8,247 nt of DNA, taken from NCBI GenBank assembly GCA_030673525.1, contig DAOVIY010000019.1:1-8247 (forward strand), in the 5' to 3' direction. The notes under the pieces were generated by a model. That model ran no database searches. It was given only the letters and a program-made list of their open reading frames with translations, and had not been told where the DNA came from. The position numbers were made by a program, and so were the translations under genes. How positions within the stretch are numbered: the stretch's first letter is position 1; each line of letters begins with the position of its first letter. Origin of the DNA: a bacterium (lineage in GTDB: Bacteria > Patescibacteriota > Minisyncoccia > UBA6257). Positions 1-5,005 of this stretch are shown one piece after another.

Positions 1-272
1 AAATGATCCTCATCCCGGAGTCCTTCTATATTTTGTTCAGTATGACGAATAGCAGGACTTAAAAAGGTTGAAATAGGCATTCCTTTTTCCCAATTTCTAT
101 CGTTGTATTTTTTAGCTCCCCTTTCATAAATAATTGCTAATCTTCTCAAAGCAAGAGGAGAAATCAAATCATAACGTCCTTTATCATCTTGCAAATCCCT
201 AACTGCTCCAGACTGAAAGCCTTTGCGTTTCCCACTATCTTTTAAAACGAAGTTCATTTTTTTTGATTTCAT
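1..272 (-). CDS. dATP/dGTP diphosphohydrolase-domain protein (phage type), 3' end cut by window edge
   Basis: An open frame begins at the ATG at 272 and runs 90 codons off the left edge without a stop. It contains GAVRDLQDDKGRYDLISP near residues 22-39, then GAKKYNDRNWEKGMPIS near 52-68, AIRH near 74-77 and LRDEDH at 85-90. This ordered set is what I know from the phage family of dATP/dGTP diphosphohydrolase N-terminal domains (DUF5664 type), all-alpha enzymes related to MazG that take pyrophosphate from purine dNTPs. The E, D and H residues in these blocks are the likely metal and substrate ligands. The start is set by a strong Shine-Dalgarno six bases upstream. The first 38 bases overlap the end of the upstream nucleotidase-like gene, so the two are probably translationally coupled. 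The family call is from memory of conserved blocks; substrate specificity cannot be read from this fragment. Confidence 0.8.
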   Translation of the reverse strand, partial: MKSKKMNFVLKDSGKRKGFQSGAVRDLQDDKGRYDLISPLALRRLAIIYERGAKKYNDRNWEKGMPISTFLSPAIRHTEQNIEGLRDEDH

Positions 273-801
273 TTTTGACCTCCTTCCAAGATTTCACTCT
301 TTTACCGAATTTACAATTTGCATTGTAATTCTGAGCAAAAACCAAAACCTTCTTGCATACTTTAGAAAGTTGTTCAATAACTATTACTTCGTCATCTATA
401 GCAATATCTATCTTTTCCTGCTGAACAATCCTTTTTTTAACACAACCGATATGTTTTCTACCAATACAATACATCTTCCCGAATGGCAATTTTCTATAGC
501 CTAAGCTATAGGAGGTAGCACTTTCTAATCCAAATCTCCTGGCCGTGCAATAGACAATCGTATGTTTTCGGGCAAGTTGCCTTAAAACTTTGGGAGCATC
601 AGTATAAGTAGTTAAATTAAAATAAAAATGAGGATTCTTAAATTGTTTAACTACCCATTTGCCTTGTTCAGTTTTCCAAAAAGGACTCTTATTTGCTAAT
701 ACTCTCCAATCCAGCTTACAGCCGAATGCATTTTTGAAAAGAATAGCTAGCACATCATAGGTATTAAAAATCGTTCCGTCTAAGTCGACTAAGATTCGCA
801 T
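235..801 (-). CDS. HAD-superfamily 5'(3')-deoxyribonucleotidase-like hydrolase
   Basis: The 188-residue protein opens with RILVDLDGTIFNT, the HAD motif I; D6 and D8 are the nucleophile and acid/base. Motif II is YCTARR (Thr86 followed by Ala-Arg), the motif III lysine is probably K122 or K123, and motif IV is the Asp pair 136-137. The order and the TAR motif resemble phage and cellular 5'(3')-deoxyribonucleotidases, which remove phosphate from (d)NMPs in the cytoplasm. The frame could be extended to a GTG at 810, but that GTG is part of the Shine-Dalgarno, so the ATG at 801 is preferred. It sits 59 bases after the metallophosphoesterase gene, behind a strong hairpin, and overlaps the diphosphohydrolase gene by 38 bases. 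Together these suggest nucleotide-pool metabolism. The HAD fold is near certain; the nucleotidase role is inferred, and other phosphatase substrates are possible. Confidence 0.75.
   Translation of the reverse strand: MRILVDLDGTIFNTYDVLAILFKNAFGCKLDWRVLANKSPFWKTEQGKWVVKQFKNPHFYFNLTTYTDAPKVLRQLARKHTIVYCTARRFGLESATSYSLGYRKLPFGKMYCIGRKHIGCVKKRIVQQEKIDIAIDDEVIVIEQLSKVCKKVLVFAQNYNANCKFGKRVKSWKEVKNEIKKNELRFKR
279..285 (-). promoter_or_regulatory. Strong Shine-Dalgarno for the diphosphohydrolase gene
   Basis: The minus strand reads AAGGAGG followed by a 6-base spacer and ATG at 272. It lies inside the coding sequence of the upstream gene and fixes the start of a gene that is otherwise open at the edge. 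Confidence 0.85.
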
Positions 802-809
802 CAAAATCA

Positions 810-816
810 CCTCCTT
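810..816 (-). promoter_or_regulatory. Strong Shine-Dalgarno for the HAD hydrolase gene
   Basis: The minus strand reads AAGGAGG, extended to AAAAGGAGGTGA, with 8 bases before the ATG at 801. Its last base is the G of the upstream GTG at 810, which argues that the GTG is not the start. Confidence 0.85.
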
Positions 817-826
817 TTGAAAATTA

Positions 827-851
827 GGGGTGCCTGTATGTCAGACACCCC
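827..851 (-). terminator. Intercistronic GC-rich hairpin (partial terminator or processing stem)
   Basis: On the minus strand GGGGTGTCTG, a 5-base loop ACATA, then CAGGCACCCC form a 10-bp stem with one G-U pair. It starts 9 bases after the metallophosphoesterase stop and ends 10 bases before the next Shine-Dalgarno. The following tract, TAATTTTC, is weak for an intrinsic terminator. It may cause partial termination, lowering expression of the two distal genes, or protect the 3' end of the upstream message. The stem itself is plain in the sequence; the role is inferred. Confidence 0.6.
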
Positions 852-860
852 ACTTTGTTG

Positions 861-1667
861 TTATTTATTACCGTCAAATAACTTTCCAGCAAAAACAAAT
901 TTGCCTCTAACTATAATGGGCTCATATAAATTAGAGTATCCATCATCTTGAATGAACAATACACCAAAGGCATGTACCCATCTATTAGCTTTACCCCATT
1001 TAAAAACGGGATTTCTATTACACAAGCAGCCAATAGATTGGGCTGTGTGATAGCCCACATTATCGGCGAATACCTTTGTGTGAAATTGAATGTCATGCGT
1101 ATGAGCATACGCACAACTCTTGGAGTATTCATCTGCAGTTTTGCTGGCATGAAACTTATTCCAATGCTGACCGTGAAATACTGAAAGTTTACCGAACTGA
1201 ACAATCCCCCTATTAACTCCATTATTTTTATTAACCATAAATGGTATCCATTCCCAACCTCTTTCTTTAAGATGTAAAGCAACTTCAGGTTCTAACATTC
1301 CAATAAATTCAGGGAACTTTGCGAACAAACCATTTATCCAATGCTCATGATTACCTCCCATAAAGATTTTTCTCGGCTTCTTCCTTCGTCTATCAGAAGG
1401 TTCACATAACTTGTCTAATGGAGTTAGTATTTCATTATCAAATCCTTCATATTCTGTTAATAATCTTTTTCCTTCGAGGAATTTCCTATTTCCCTTTTCC
1501 CTCTGCCAATGATTAACAGCTTCCATTTCCAATCCATCTCCCAGTATTACTGCGGTATCTGGTTTAAACCATTCAACAAATTGGAATACTGCTTTGACTG
1601 CTTCTCTATTATGATGCGGGTAATGTATATCTGGTAATAAAACTATCTTTTCTATTCTCTTTATCAT
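861..1667 (-). CDS. Phage-type calcineurin-like metallophosphoesterase
   Basis: The 268-residue protein carries the metallophosphoesterase motifs in order: DIH (D13, H15), LGD (D44), GNHEH (N106, H107), FHGQH (H165) and AHTHD (H189, H191). These form a two-metal site that hydrolyses phosphomonoesters or diesters. The closing stretch SIGCLCNRNP followed by NRWVHAF matches what I recall of a widespread phage phosphoesterase group. Two deviations are visible: Glu47 where GDxxD usually has the second Asp, and Ala instead of Gly before the last His-x-His. All main ligands are kept. A GTG at 1676 would add three residues but overlaps the Shine-Dalgarno, so the ATG at 1667 is chosen. It is the first gene of the cassette, behind a long structured leader. 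The true substrate (nucleic acid, nucleotide or protein) is unknown. Confidence 0.85.
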   Translation of the reverse strand: MIKRIEKIVLLPDIHYPHHNREAVKAVFQFVEWFKPDTAVILGDGLEMEAVNHWQREKGNRKFLEGKRLLTEYEGFDNEILTPLDKLCEPSDRRRKKPRKIFMGGNHEHWINGLFAKFPEFIGMLEPEVALHLKERGWEWIPFMVNKNNGVNRGIVQFGKLSVFHGQHWNKFHASKTADEYSKSCAYAHTHDIQFHTKVFADNVGYHTAQSIGCLCNRNPVFKWGKANRWVHAFGVLFIQDDGYSNLYEPIIVRGKFVFAGKLFDGNK

Positions 1668-1675
1668 GTTTCTCA

Positions 1676-1681
1676 CCTCCC
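1676..1681 (-). promoter_or_regulatory. Strong Shine-Dalgarno for the metallophosphoesterase gene
   Basis: The minus strand reads GGGAGG, in the context AAAGGGAGGTGA, with 8 bases before the ATG at 1667. A purine-rich, unstructured stretch precedes it. Confidence 0.85.
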
Positions 1682-1733
1682 TTTACTTATATTTTTTTCT
1701 TATACTTTTATCTTTTTCTTATCTCTCATTTCA

Positions 1734-1778
1734 CTAAATTGTTAAGGTGCTATTTTTCAAGGTGCTATAAAGTACCAT
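1734..1778 (-). CDS. Possible 14-residue leader peptide
   Basis: The frame reads MVLYSTLKNSTLTI and ends in TAG. A Shine-Dalgarno-like GGGGAG lies six bases before the ATG. The tripeptide Ser-Thr-Leu occurs twice because the 10-base repeat ATAGCACCTT lies in the frame. Its Shine-Dalgarno is one arm of a leader hairpin, so translation would depend on RNA folding. Such peptides are known in attenuators, but an ORF this short can arise by chance. I rate this as a candidate only. Confidence 0.25.
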   Translation of the reverse strand: MVLYSTLKNSTLTI

Positions 1779-1808
1779 TGAACGCTCCCCTTTGGTGAGC
1801 GTCACCTT
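1744..1808 (-). promoter_or_regulatory. Structured 5' leader with mutually exclusive hairpins
   Basis: Read on the minus strand, ACGCTCACC (1802-1794) pairs with GGGGAGCGT (1790-1782): eight pairs, one mismatch and an AAA loop. AAGGTG (1808-1803) directly before it can pair with CACCTT at 1764-1759 or with a second copy at 1749-1744. The alternative fold is GGTGA-CGC-TCACC (1806-1794), a perfect 5-bp stem that uses bases from both other helices, so the states exclude each other. The two CACCTT copies belong to a 10-base direct repeat, ATAGCACCTT, spaced by 5 bases. The element lies in the leader downstream of the promoter at 1876-1848. I do not recognise it as a known riboswitch class. The short palindrome could instead be a DNA operator. 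Confidence 0.5.
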
Positions 1809-1847
1809 CTTGTTTTTTGTTTACAAAATTATTCTATTGTCATTAAA

Positions 1848-1876
1848 ACTGTACCACCATTTTTTAAAAAAGTCAA
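1848..1876 (-). promoter_or_regulatory. Sigma70-type promoter with extended -10 for the phage-like cassette
   Basis: The -35 is TTGACT (1876-1871), the spacer is 17 bases, and the -10 is TACAGT (1853-1848) preceded by TGG, an extended -10. Transcription should begin near 1841, giving a leader of about 175 bases before the metallophosphoesterase ATG. The spacing is ideal and the -35 matches at five of six positions. Confidence 0.6.
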
Positions 1877-1979
1877 GTCCCCTTTGTAAAATCCAATCTT
1901 TCATCAGATATTTCTAATAATACCTTAATACAAGCCTATTTTAAACTAATTTGACTAACTTTCTTGAACTATATGTTTT

Positions 1980-2009
1980 ATCATAACAAGAATATCTTAA
2001 TTCCGTCAA
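1980..2009 (-). promoter_or_regulatory. Sigma70-type promoter directly after the ribosomal-operon terminator
   Basis: The -35 is TTGACG (2009-2004), the spacer is 18 bases, and the -10 is TATGAT (1985-1980). Each hexamer matches consensus at five of six positions. It starts 8 bases after the rpsI terminator hairpin and points toward the phage-like cassette, in tandem with the promoter at 1876-1848. Confidence 0.6.
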
Positions 2010-2016
2010 GAGTAGA

Positions 2017-2042
2017 AAAAGCACCTGCTAATAGGTGCTTTT
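2017..2042 (-). terminator. Intrinsic terminator of the ribosomal operon
   Basis: A perfect 10-bp inverted repeat, AAAAGCACCT, loop ATTAGC, AGGTGCTTTT, is followed on the minus strand by further T residues (TTTTT in all from 2020). It begins 26 bases after the rpsI stop. The symmetric A and T flanks would allow bidirectional action, though no plus-strand gene approaches it. Confidence 0.9.
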
Positions 2043-2068
2043 AAATAAGTAAATGAAAAAAGATTAAT

Positions 2069-2587
2069 TTATCTCTTACTCCACTGCGGGGCTTTTCTAG
2101 CTTTTTTCAAACCATATTTCTTTCTTTCTACAATACGAGCATCGCGTGTCAAAAATCCTGCCTTTCTCAAGGCGGGTTTTAATTTCTCATCAATTTTTAT
2201 TAAACAACGACTAATTCCTAATCTGATTGCCTCAGCTTGACCAGTAATTCCACCCCCTTTTACTTTTATTGAAACAAAAAAACTATTTTCTAAATTAGTT
2301 GTTTTGAAAGGATCTAATATCTTTTTGTGATAATCCTGCAAAGGGAAATATTCTTCCATTGTTCTTCCACTAATAATAAAACCGGGTTTATCTTTGATGA
2401 GCCTGACACGGGCTACAGATTCTTTTCTTTTACCAACAGCTTCGATATACTTTTTCTTCACTTCTTCTTTCACTTCTTTCTTCACTTTTTTTTGCACTTC
2501 TTTCTTCGCTTCTATTCTTATCTTTTTTTTCGCTTCTTTCTTTGTTGTTACTGTTTTTTTTATTTTTTTCTCTTTTTTAACTACCAT
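2069..2587 (-). CDS. rpsI: 30S ribosomal protein S9 (uS9) with a lysine-rich N-terminal extension
   Basis: From residue 47 on this is a complete S9: YIEAVGKRKESVARVRL, then VKGGGITGQAEAIRLGISR, and the conserved basic tail ending KAPQWSKR, whose last Arg reaches toward P-site tRNA in known ribosomes. The S9 part is about 126 residues, normal for the family. The first 46 residues are an extra low-complexity segment made almost only of Lys, Glu and Val, built on a 12-base repeat. GTG codons at residues 31, 35, 39 and 43 could be alternative starts, but none has a clear Shine-Dalgarno, and the ATG at 2587 is followed by an uninterrupted frame. It is the last gene of the operon, 34 bases after rplM and 26 bases before the terminator. 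Confidence 0.95.
   Translation of the reverse strand: MVVKKEKKIKKTVTTKKEAKKKIRIEAKKEVQKKVKKEVKEEVKKKYIEAVGKRKESVARVRLIKDKPGFIISGRTMEEYFPLQDYHKKILDPFKTTNLENSFFVSIKVKGGGITGQAEAIRLGISRCLIKIDEKLKPALRKAGFLTRDARIVERKKYGLKKARKAPQWSKR
2459..2542 (-). repeat. Degenerate 12-base tandem repeat inside rpsI
   Basis: The coding strand has units of the form AAGAAAGAAGTG or close variants (AAGAAAGAAGCG, CAAAAAAAAGTG, AAAGAAGAAGTG), encoding KKEA, KKEV, QKKV, KKEV and KEEV. Two units are identical, which suggests recent slippage or duplication. It covers residues 16-43 of the S9 extension. Confidence 0.75.
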
Positions 2588-2621
2588 ACCTTACAAATTT
2601 TTAATTTTTAGTTATTTCTTT

Positions 2622-2984
2622 TTATAAATGTATTTCTAATCTTTTTAATCTTTTATCTCGAAGTTTATTTTTGGGCAACATGCCTCTAACTGCTATTTTT
2701 AAAACTCTTGCTGGATCTTTTTCCCACATATCAGATAACTTTGTTTCTCTTAAGTGCCCTATATAGCCAGTATGTTTATAATAAATCTTTGTTCTTAATT
2801 TTGTCTCCTTAAATGGTTTTATCTTGCTAAGATTTTCTATGATAACAATTGTATCACCAACTTTATTTGGGGCATATTGAGCTTTTTGTTTATCTTGAAG
2901 TAAAATGGCAATTCTAGACGCCATTCTTCCTAAAGATTGGCCTTCAGCATCAATTGTAATAATATTTTTGTTTTCTTTTTCCAT
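2622..2984 (-). CDS. rplM: 50S ribosomal protein L13 (uL13), short form
   Basis: The 120-residue protein shows the L13 blocks IDAEGQSLGRMASRIAILL near the N-terminus, then GDTIVIIENLSKI, YYKHTGYIGHLRETKL, and the signature AVRGMLPKNKLRDKRLKRL close to the C-terminus. L13 binds 23S rRNA early in large-subunit assembly. The protein ends almost at the signature, about 20 residues shorter than the usual 142-residue bacterial form; the missing part is the C-terminal tail. The ATG follows the rplQ stop with no gap (TAA then ATG), so the two are likely coupled by re-initiation. Only a weak GAG precedes the start. Confidence 0.96.
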   Translation of the reverse strand: MEKENKNIITIDAEGQSLGRMASRIAILLQDKQKAQYAPNKVGDTIVIIENLSKIKPFKETKLRTKIYYKHTGYIGHLRETKLSDMWEKDPARVLKIAVRGMLPKNKLRDKRLKRLEIHL

Positions 2985-3362
2985 TTACTCTTTATTTACT
3001 GTTTTTTGTTCTTTAACAAATTCTAATATCACTAAAGGCGAAGCATCCCTAACCTTTTTTATTGAAGTCTTAATAATTCTGGTGTATCCGCCTTTTCTAT
3101 CTTTATACAATGGAGCAATTTCATAATACAGTTTATTGGCTGCTTTTTCTGGTAAATTCTCTTTAACTTTTCTTAGGGCAATCAAATTTTGTTTTTTAGC
3201 AATAGTTATTAACTTCTCCACTTTAGTTCTTGCCTCTTTGGCTTTTACTAAAGTAGTTTTAATTCTTTCCCGTAATATTAAATTAGCAGCTAAACTTTTT
3301 AAAAGAGCTTTTCGTTGACCTGTCTTTCTATGAAATTTTTTTCCTTTTTTAAGATGTTTCAT
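2985..3362 (-). CDS. rplQ: 50S ribosomal protein L17 (bL17)
   Basis: The 125-residue protein begins with MKHLKKGKKFHRKTGQRKAL, near the family consensus for L17 (usually MRH.K.G.KL.R...HR.AL), followed by LAANLILRERIKTTLVKAKE and, further on, GGYTRIIKTSIKKVRDASP, the conserved C-terminal half. L17 lies near the peptide exit of the large subunit and is bacteria-specific. It starts 6 bases after the rpoA stop, the classical rpoA-rplQ order, and directly abuts rplM. Length is normal. No Shine-Dalgarno is evident; the upstream bases are AAGTAAGATTAG. Confidence 0.96.
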   Translation of the reverse strand: MKHLKKGKKFHRKTGQRKALLKSLAANLILRERIKTTLVKAKEARTKVEKLITIAKKQNLIALRKVKENLPEKAANKLYYEIAPLYKDRKGGYTRIIKTSIKKVRDASPLVILEFVKEQKTVNKE

Positions 3363-3368
3363 CTAATC

Positions 3369-4295
3369 TTACTTTAATGTATACTTTAGATTTTTAAGAA
3401 CTGCTTTTATTTCTTCTAATGACTTTTTACCTAAACCATCCATGATTGATAAATTTTCTTCAGTATATCTCAATAAACCGGCTAAAGTCTTTACACCATT
3501 ATTTGTTAAGGCCTTTTTTGTTCGAGAACCCAAATCCAAATCTTTTATAAGAATATCTTTTGGTTCCTTGCCCTCTTTTTTAAAAGTAGACTTTTTCTCT
3601 TCTCTGAGTTCTGGAATAAATTTTTCTTCAATATTAATAAAATAATCTTTTAAAATCGCTGATGCTTTATTCAACGCTTCTTTTGGAGAAACAGAACCAT
3701 CTGTTTCAATTGAAATAATTAAACGATTATAATCAGTTTTTCCTCCAACCCTCATATTTTCTACTTGAAAATTAACTTTTCGAACCGGACTAAAAATAGC
3801 ATCAACAGCAATAGTACCTATTGGTATTTTATCTTCCTTGCGCTCTTCTATCTGTGAATAACCTAATCCTTTTTCTACCACTACCTCCATTTCCATTTTA
3901 CCTTTTTTATCTGTGATAGCTATAATATATAAATCAGGATTCATCACATCTACCATAGAATTAGCTTCAAAATCCTTGGCATATACCTTTTTTTTACCTT
4001 CAACTTTTAATTTTAAAACCTGAGGTTCGTTACTGTACAGTTTTACTCTTAGTTGTTTTAAATTAAGCATTATGTCCAAAACTGTATCAGAAACATAATT
4101 AATAGTGGAAAATTCATGATGAACTCCTTTAATTTTAAAAGATGTCACTGCCGCGCCTTCTATGGAAGAAAAAAGAACTCGTCTTAAGGCATTGCCAATA
4201 GTTACTCCATAACCAGGATATAATCCTTCAATTTCAAATTTTCCATAGTTTTTTTCTTGCTCAATAATTTTTATTGAAGAAGGTAAATTAAACAT
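3369..4295 (-). CDS. rpoA: DNA-directed RNA polymerase alpha subunit
   Basis: The 308-residue protein has both alpha domains. Residues 1 to about 228 form the dimerisation domain, with GYGVTIGNALRRVLFSSIEG at 28-47 and MRVGGKTDYNRLII at 181-194. A charged linker follows (about 229-246), then the C-terminal DNA- and activator-binding domain with two helix-hairpin-helix-like elements (247-308), including LGKKSLEEIK at 288-297. The key DNA-contact Arg265 of E. coli aligns with Arg258, and the Gly-Lys-Lys-Ser block is kept, but Asn268 aligns with Lys261. Length is near the usual 310-330. It is 52 bases after rpsD, the longest spacer in the operon, which is entirely AT-rich and has no Shine-Dalgarno. 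Confidence 0.97.
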   Translation of the reverse strand: MFNLPSSIKIIEQEKNYGKFEIEGLYPGYGVTIGNALRRVLFSSIEGAAVTSFKIKGVHHEFSTINYVSDTVLDIMLNLKQLRVKLYSNEPQVLKLKVEGKKKVYAKDFEANSMVDVMNPDLYIIAITDKKGKMEMEVVVEKGLGYSQIEERKEDKIPIGTIAVDAIFSPVRKVNFQVENMRVGGKTDYNRLIISIETDGSVSPKEALNKASAILKDYFINIEEKFIPELREEKKSTFKKEGKEPKDILIKDLDLGSRTKKALTNNGVKTLAGLLRYTEENLSIMDGLGKKSLEEIKAVLKNLKYTLK

Positions 4296-4347
4296 AATAC
4301 TAATATAATTTTAAATTTTGTAATTTTAATTTTAAATCAAATCAATG

Positions 4348-4965
4348 CTATCTGCTATAAAATTCCACAATTGAAGTGAAATCAAAAGGCAATTGTAATT
4401 CTTCTAAATCTGGATCGGTCATAACTTTTCCTTCTATTTTATTCATATCTAATTTAAGGTGCTTTGGAGGACTATATTTTTTTAATCTTTCTTTAATATC
4501 TTTAAAAGGTACTTTACTACTACTCTGTGGCCTGATAGAAATGACATCCTCTTTTTTCACAATTGTAGAAGAAATATTGTGTTTTCGTCCGTTTAAGAAA
4601 AAATGACCATGACTTACTAAATGTCTAGCCATAGTTCTGGAAACGGTAAATCCTAAACGAAATACTGTATTATCAAAACGATTTTCTATTAATTGAGCTA
4701 AAGCTTCTGGAGTAGAAATCTTCTTTTTTAACGCCATTTTGAAATATCTTCTAAATTGTTTTTCCCTCATTCCATAAGCTAATTTTACCTTTTGTTTTTC
4801 TAATAACTGTTTGCCATAAGAAGTCAACGTTTTTCTTCTTCTGCGTTTTCCTAAAACCCTAATCCCCCTTCTTATTAAGGCGCATTTGGGAGTAAAACAT
4901 CTTTCTCCTTTTAAAAACAATTTTTCTCCAACTGCCCTACATTTTTTACATTTATCATCCAACAT
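4348..4965 (-). CDS. rpsD: 30S ribosomal protein S4 (uS4), zinc-binding form
   Basis: The 205-residue protein starts almost at its zinc knuckle: C6, C9, C23 and C28 in the spacing CX2C-X13-CX4C, with FLKGERCFTPKC conserved. The N-terminal domain continues with YGMREKQFRRYF. The S4 RNA-binding domain follows with ENRFDNTVFRLGFTVSRTMA and HGHFFLNGRKHNI, and the C-terminal end is FDFTSIVEFYSR. S4 nucleates 30S assembly on 16S rRNA and often represses its own operon. The N-terminus is a few residues shorter than in the E. coli or Thermus proteins, with no upstream alternative start seen. It is 40 bases after rpsK. The upstream spacer ends in TTATAATAGT and has no Shine-Dalgarno. Confidence 0.97.
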   Translation of the reverse strand: MLDDKCKKCRAVGEKLFLKGERCFTPKCALIRRGIRVLGKRRRRKTLTSYGKQLLEKQKVKLAYGMREKQFRRYFKMALKKKISTPEALAQLIENRFDNTVFRLGFTVSRTMARHLVSHGHFFLNGRKHNISSTIVKKEDVISIRPQSSSKVPFKDIKERLKKYSPPKHLKLDMNKIEGKVMTDPDLEELQLPFDFTSIVEFYSR

Positions 4966-5005
4966 ACTATTATAATTTTTAATTCTTGAACAAATTTAAA
5001 TTTTA

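Larger units (their letters stand above)
1682..2016. other. Control region without a convincing protein gene
   Basis: This stretch lies between the ribosomal-operon terminator and the phage-like cassette and is AT-rich throughout. It contains two minus-strand promoter candidates, a structured leader with direct and inverted repeats, and a possible 14-codon leader ORF, each listed separately. I see no tRNA, integrase fragment or plus-strand gene in it. Confidence 0.7.

Noticed and set aside
1734..1810. CRISPR-like or tandem-repeat array from the repeated AGGTGCTAT
   Set aside because: Only two copies with a 5-base gap are present; this is a local duplication, with no repeat-spacer pattern.
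1782..1820. Plus-strand intrinsic terminator (hairpin followed by T-rich tract)
   Set aside because: The stem plus the TTGTTTTTTG tract would fit, but no plus-strand gene lies upstream. The minus-strand leader reading is better supported by the promoter and gene order.
1821..1904. 27-codon minus-strand frame starting MKDWILQRG
   Set aside because: It has no Shine-Dalgarno, although the cassette genes do, and it contains the -35 and extended -10 of the promoter at 1876-1848. It is more likely chance in AT-rich sequence, though it would be carried by a transcript from the promoter at 2009-1980.
1950..1980. Plus-strand promoter TTGACT with a 17-base spacer
   Set aside because: The -10 position reads TGTTTT, a poor match, and there is no plus-strand gene to serve.
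2327..2627. Plus-strand open frames rich in Phe and Leu opposite rpsI
   Set aside because: They are the reverse complement of the Lys/Glu-rich S9 extension; the codon content explains them fully and S9 is a certain gene.
4966..5005. Internal promoter before rpsD (TATAAT close to the start codon)
   Set aside because: There is no -35 at a proper distance, and TATAAT-like strings are expected in AT-only spacers of this operon.
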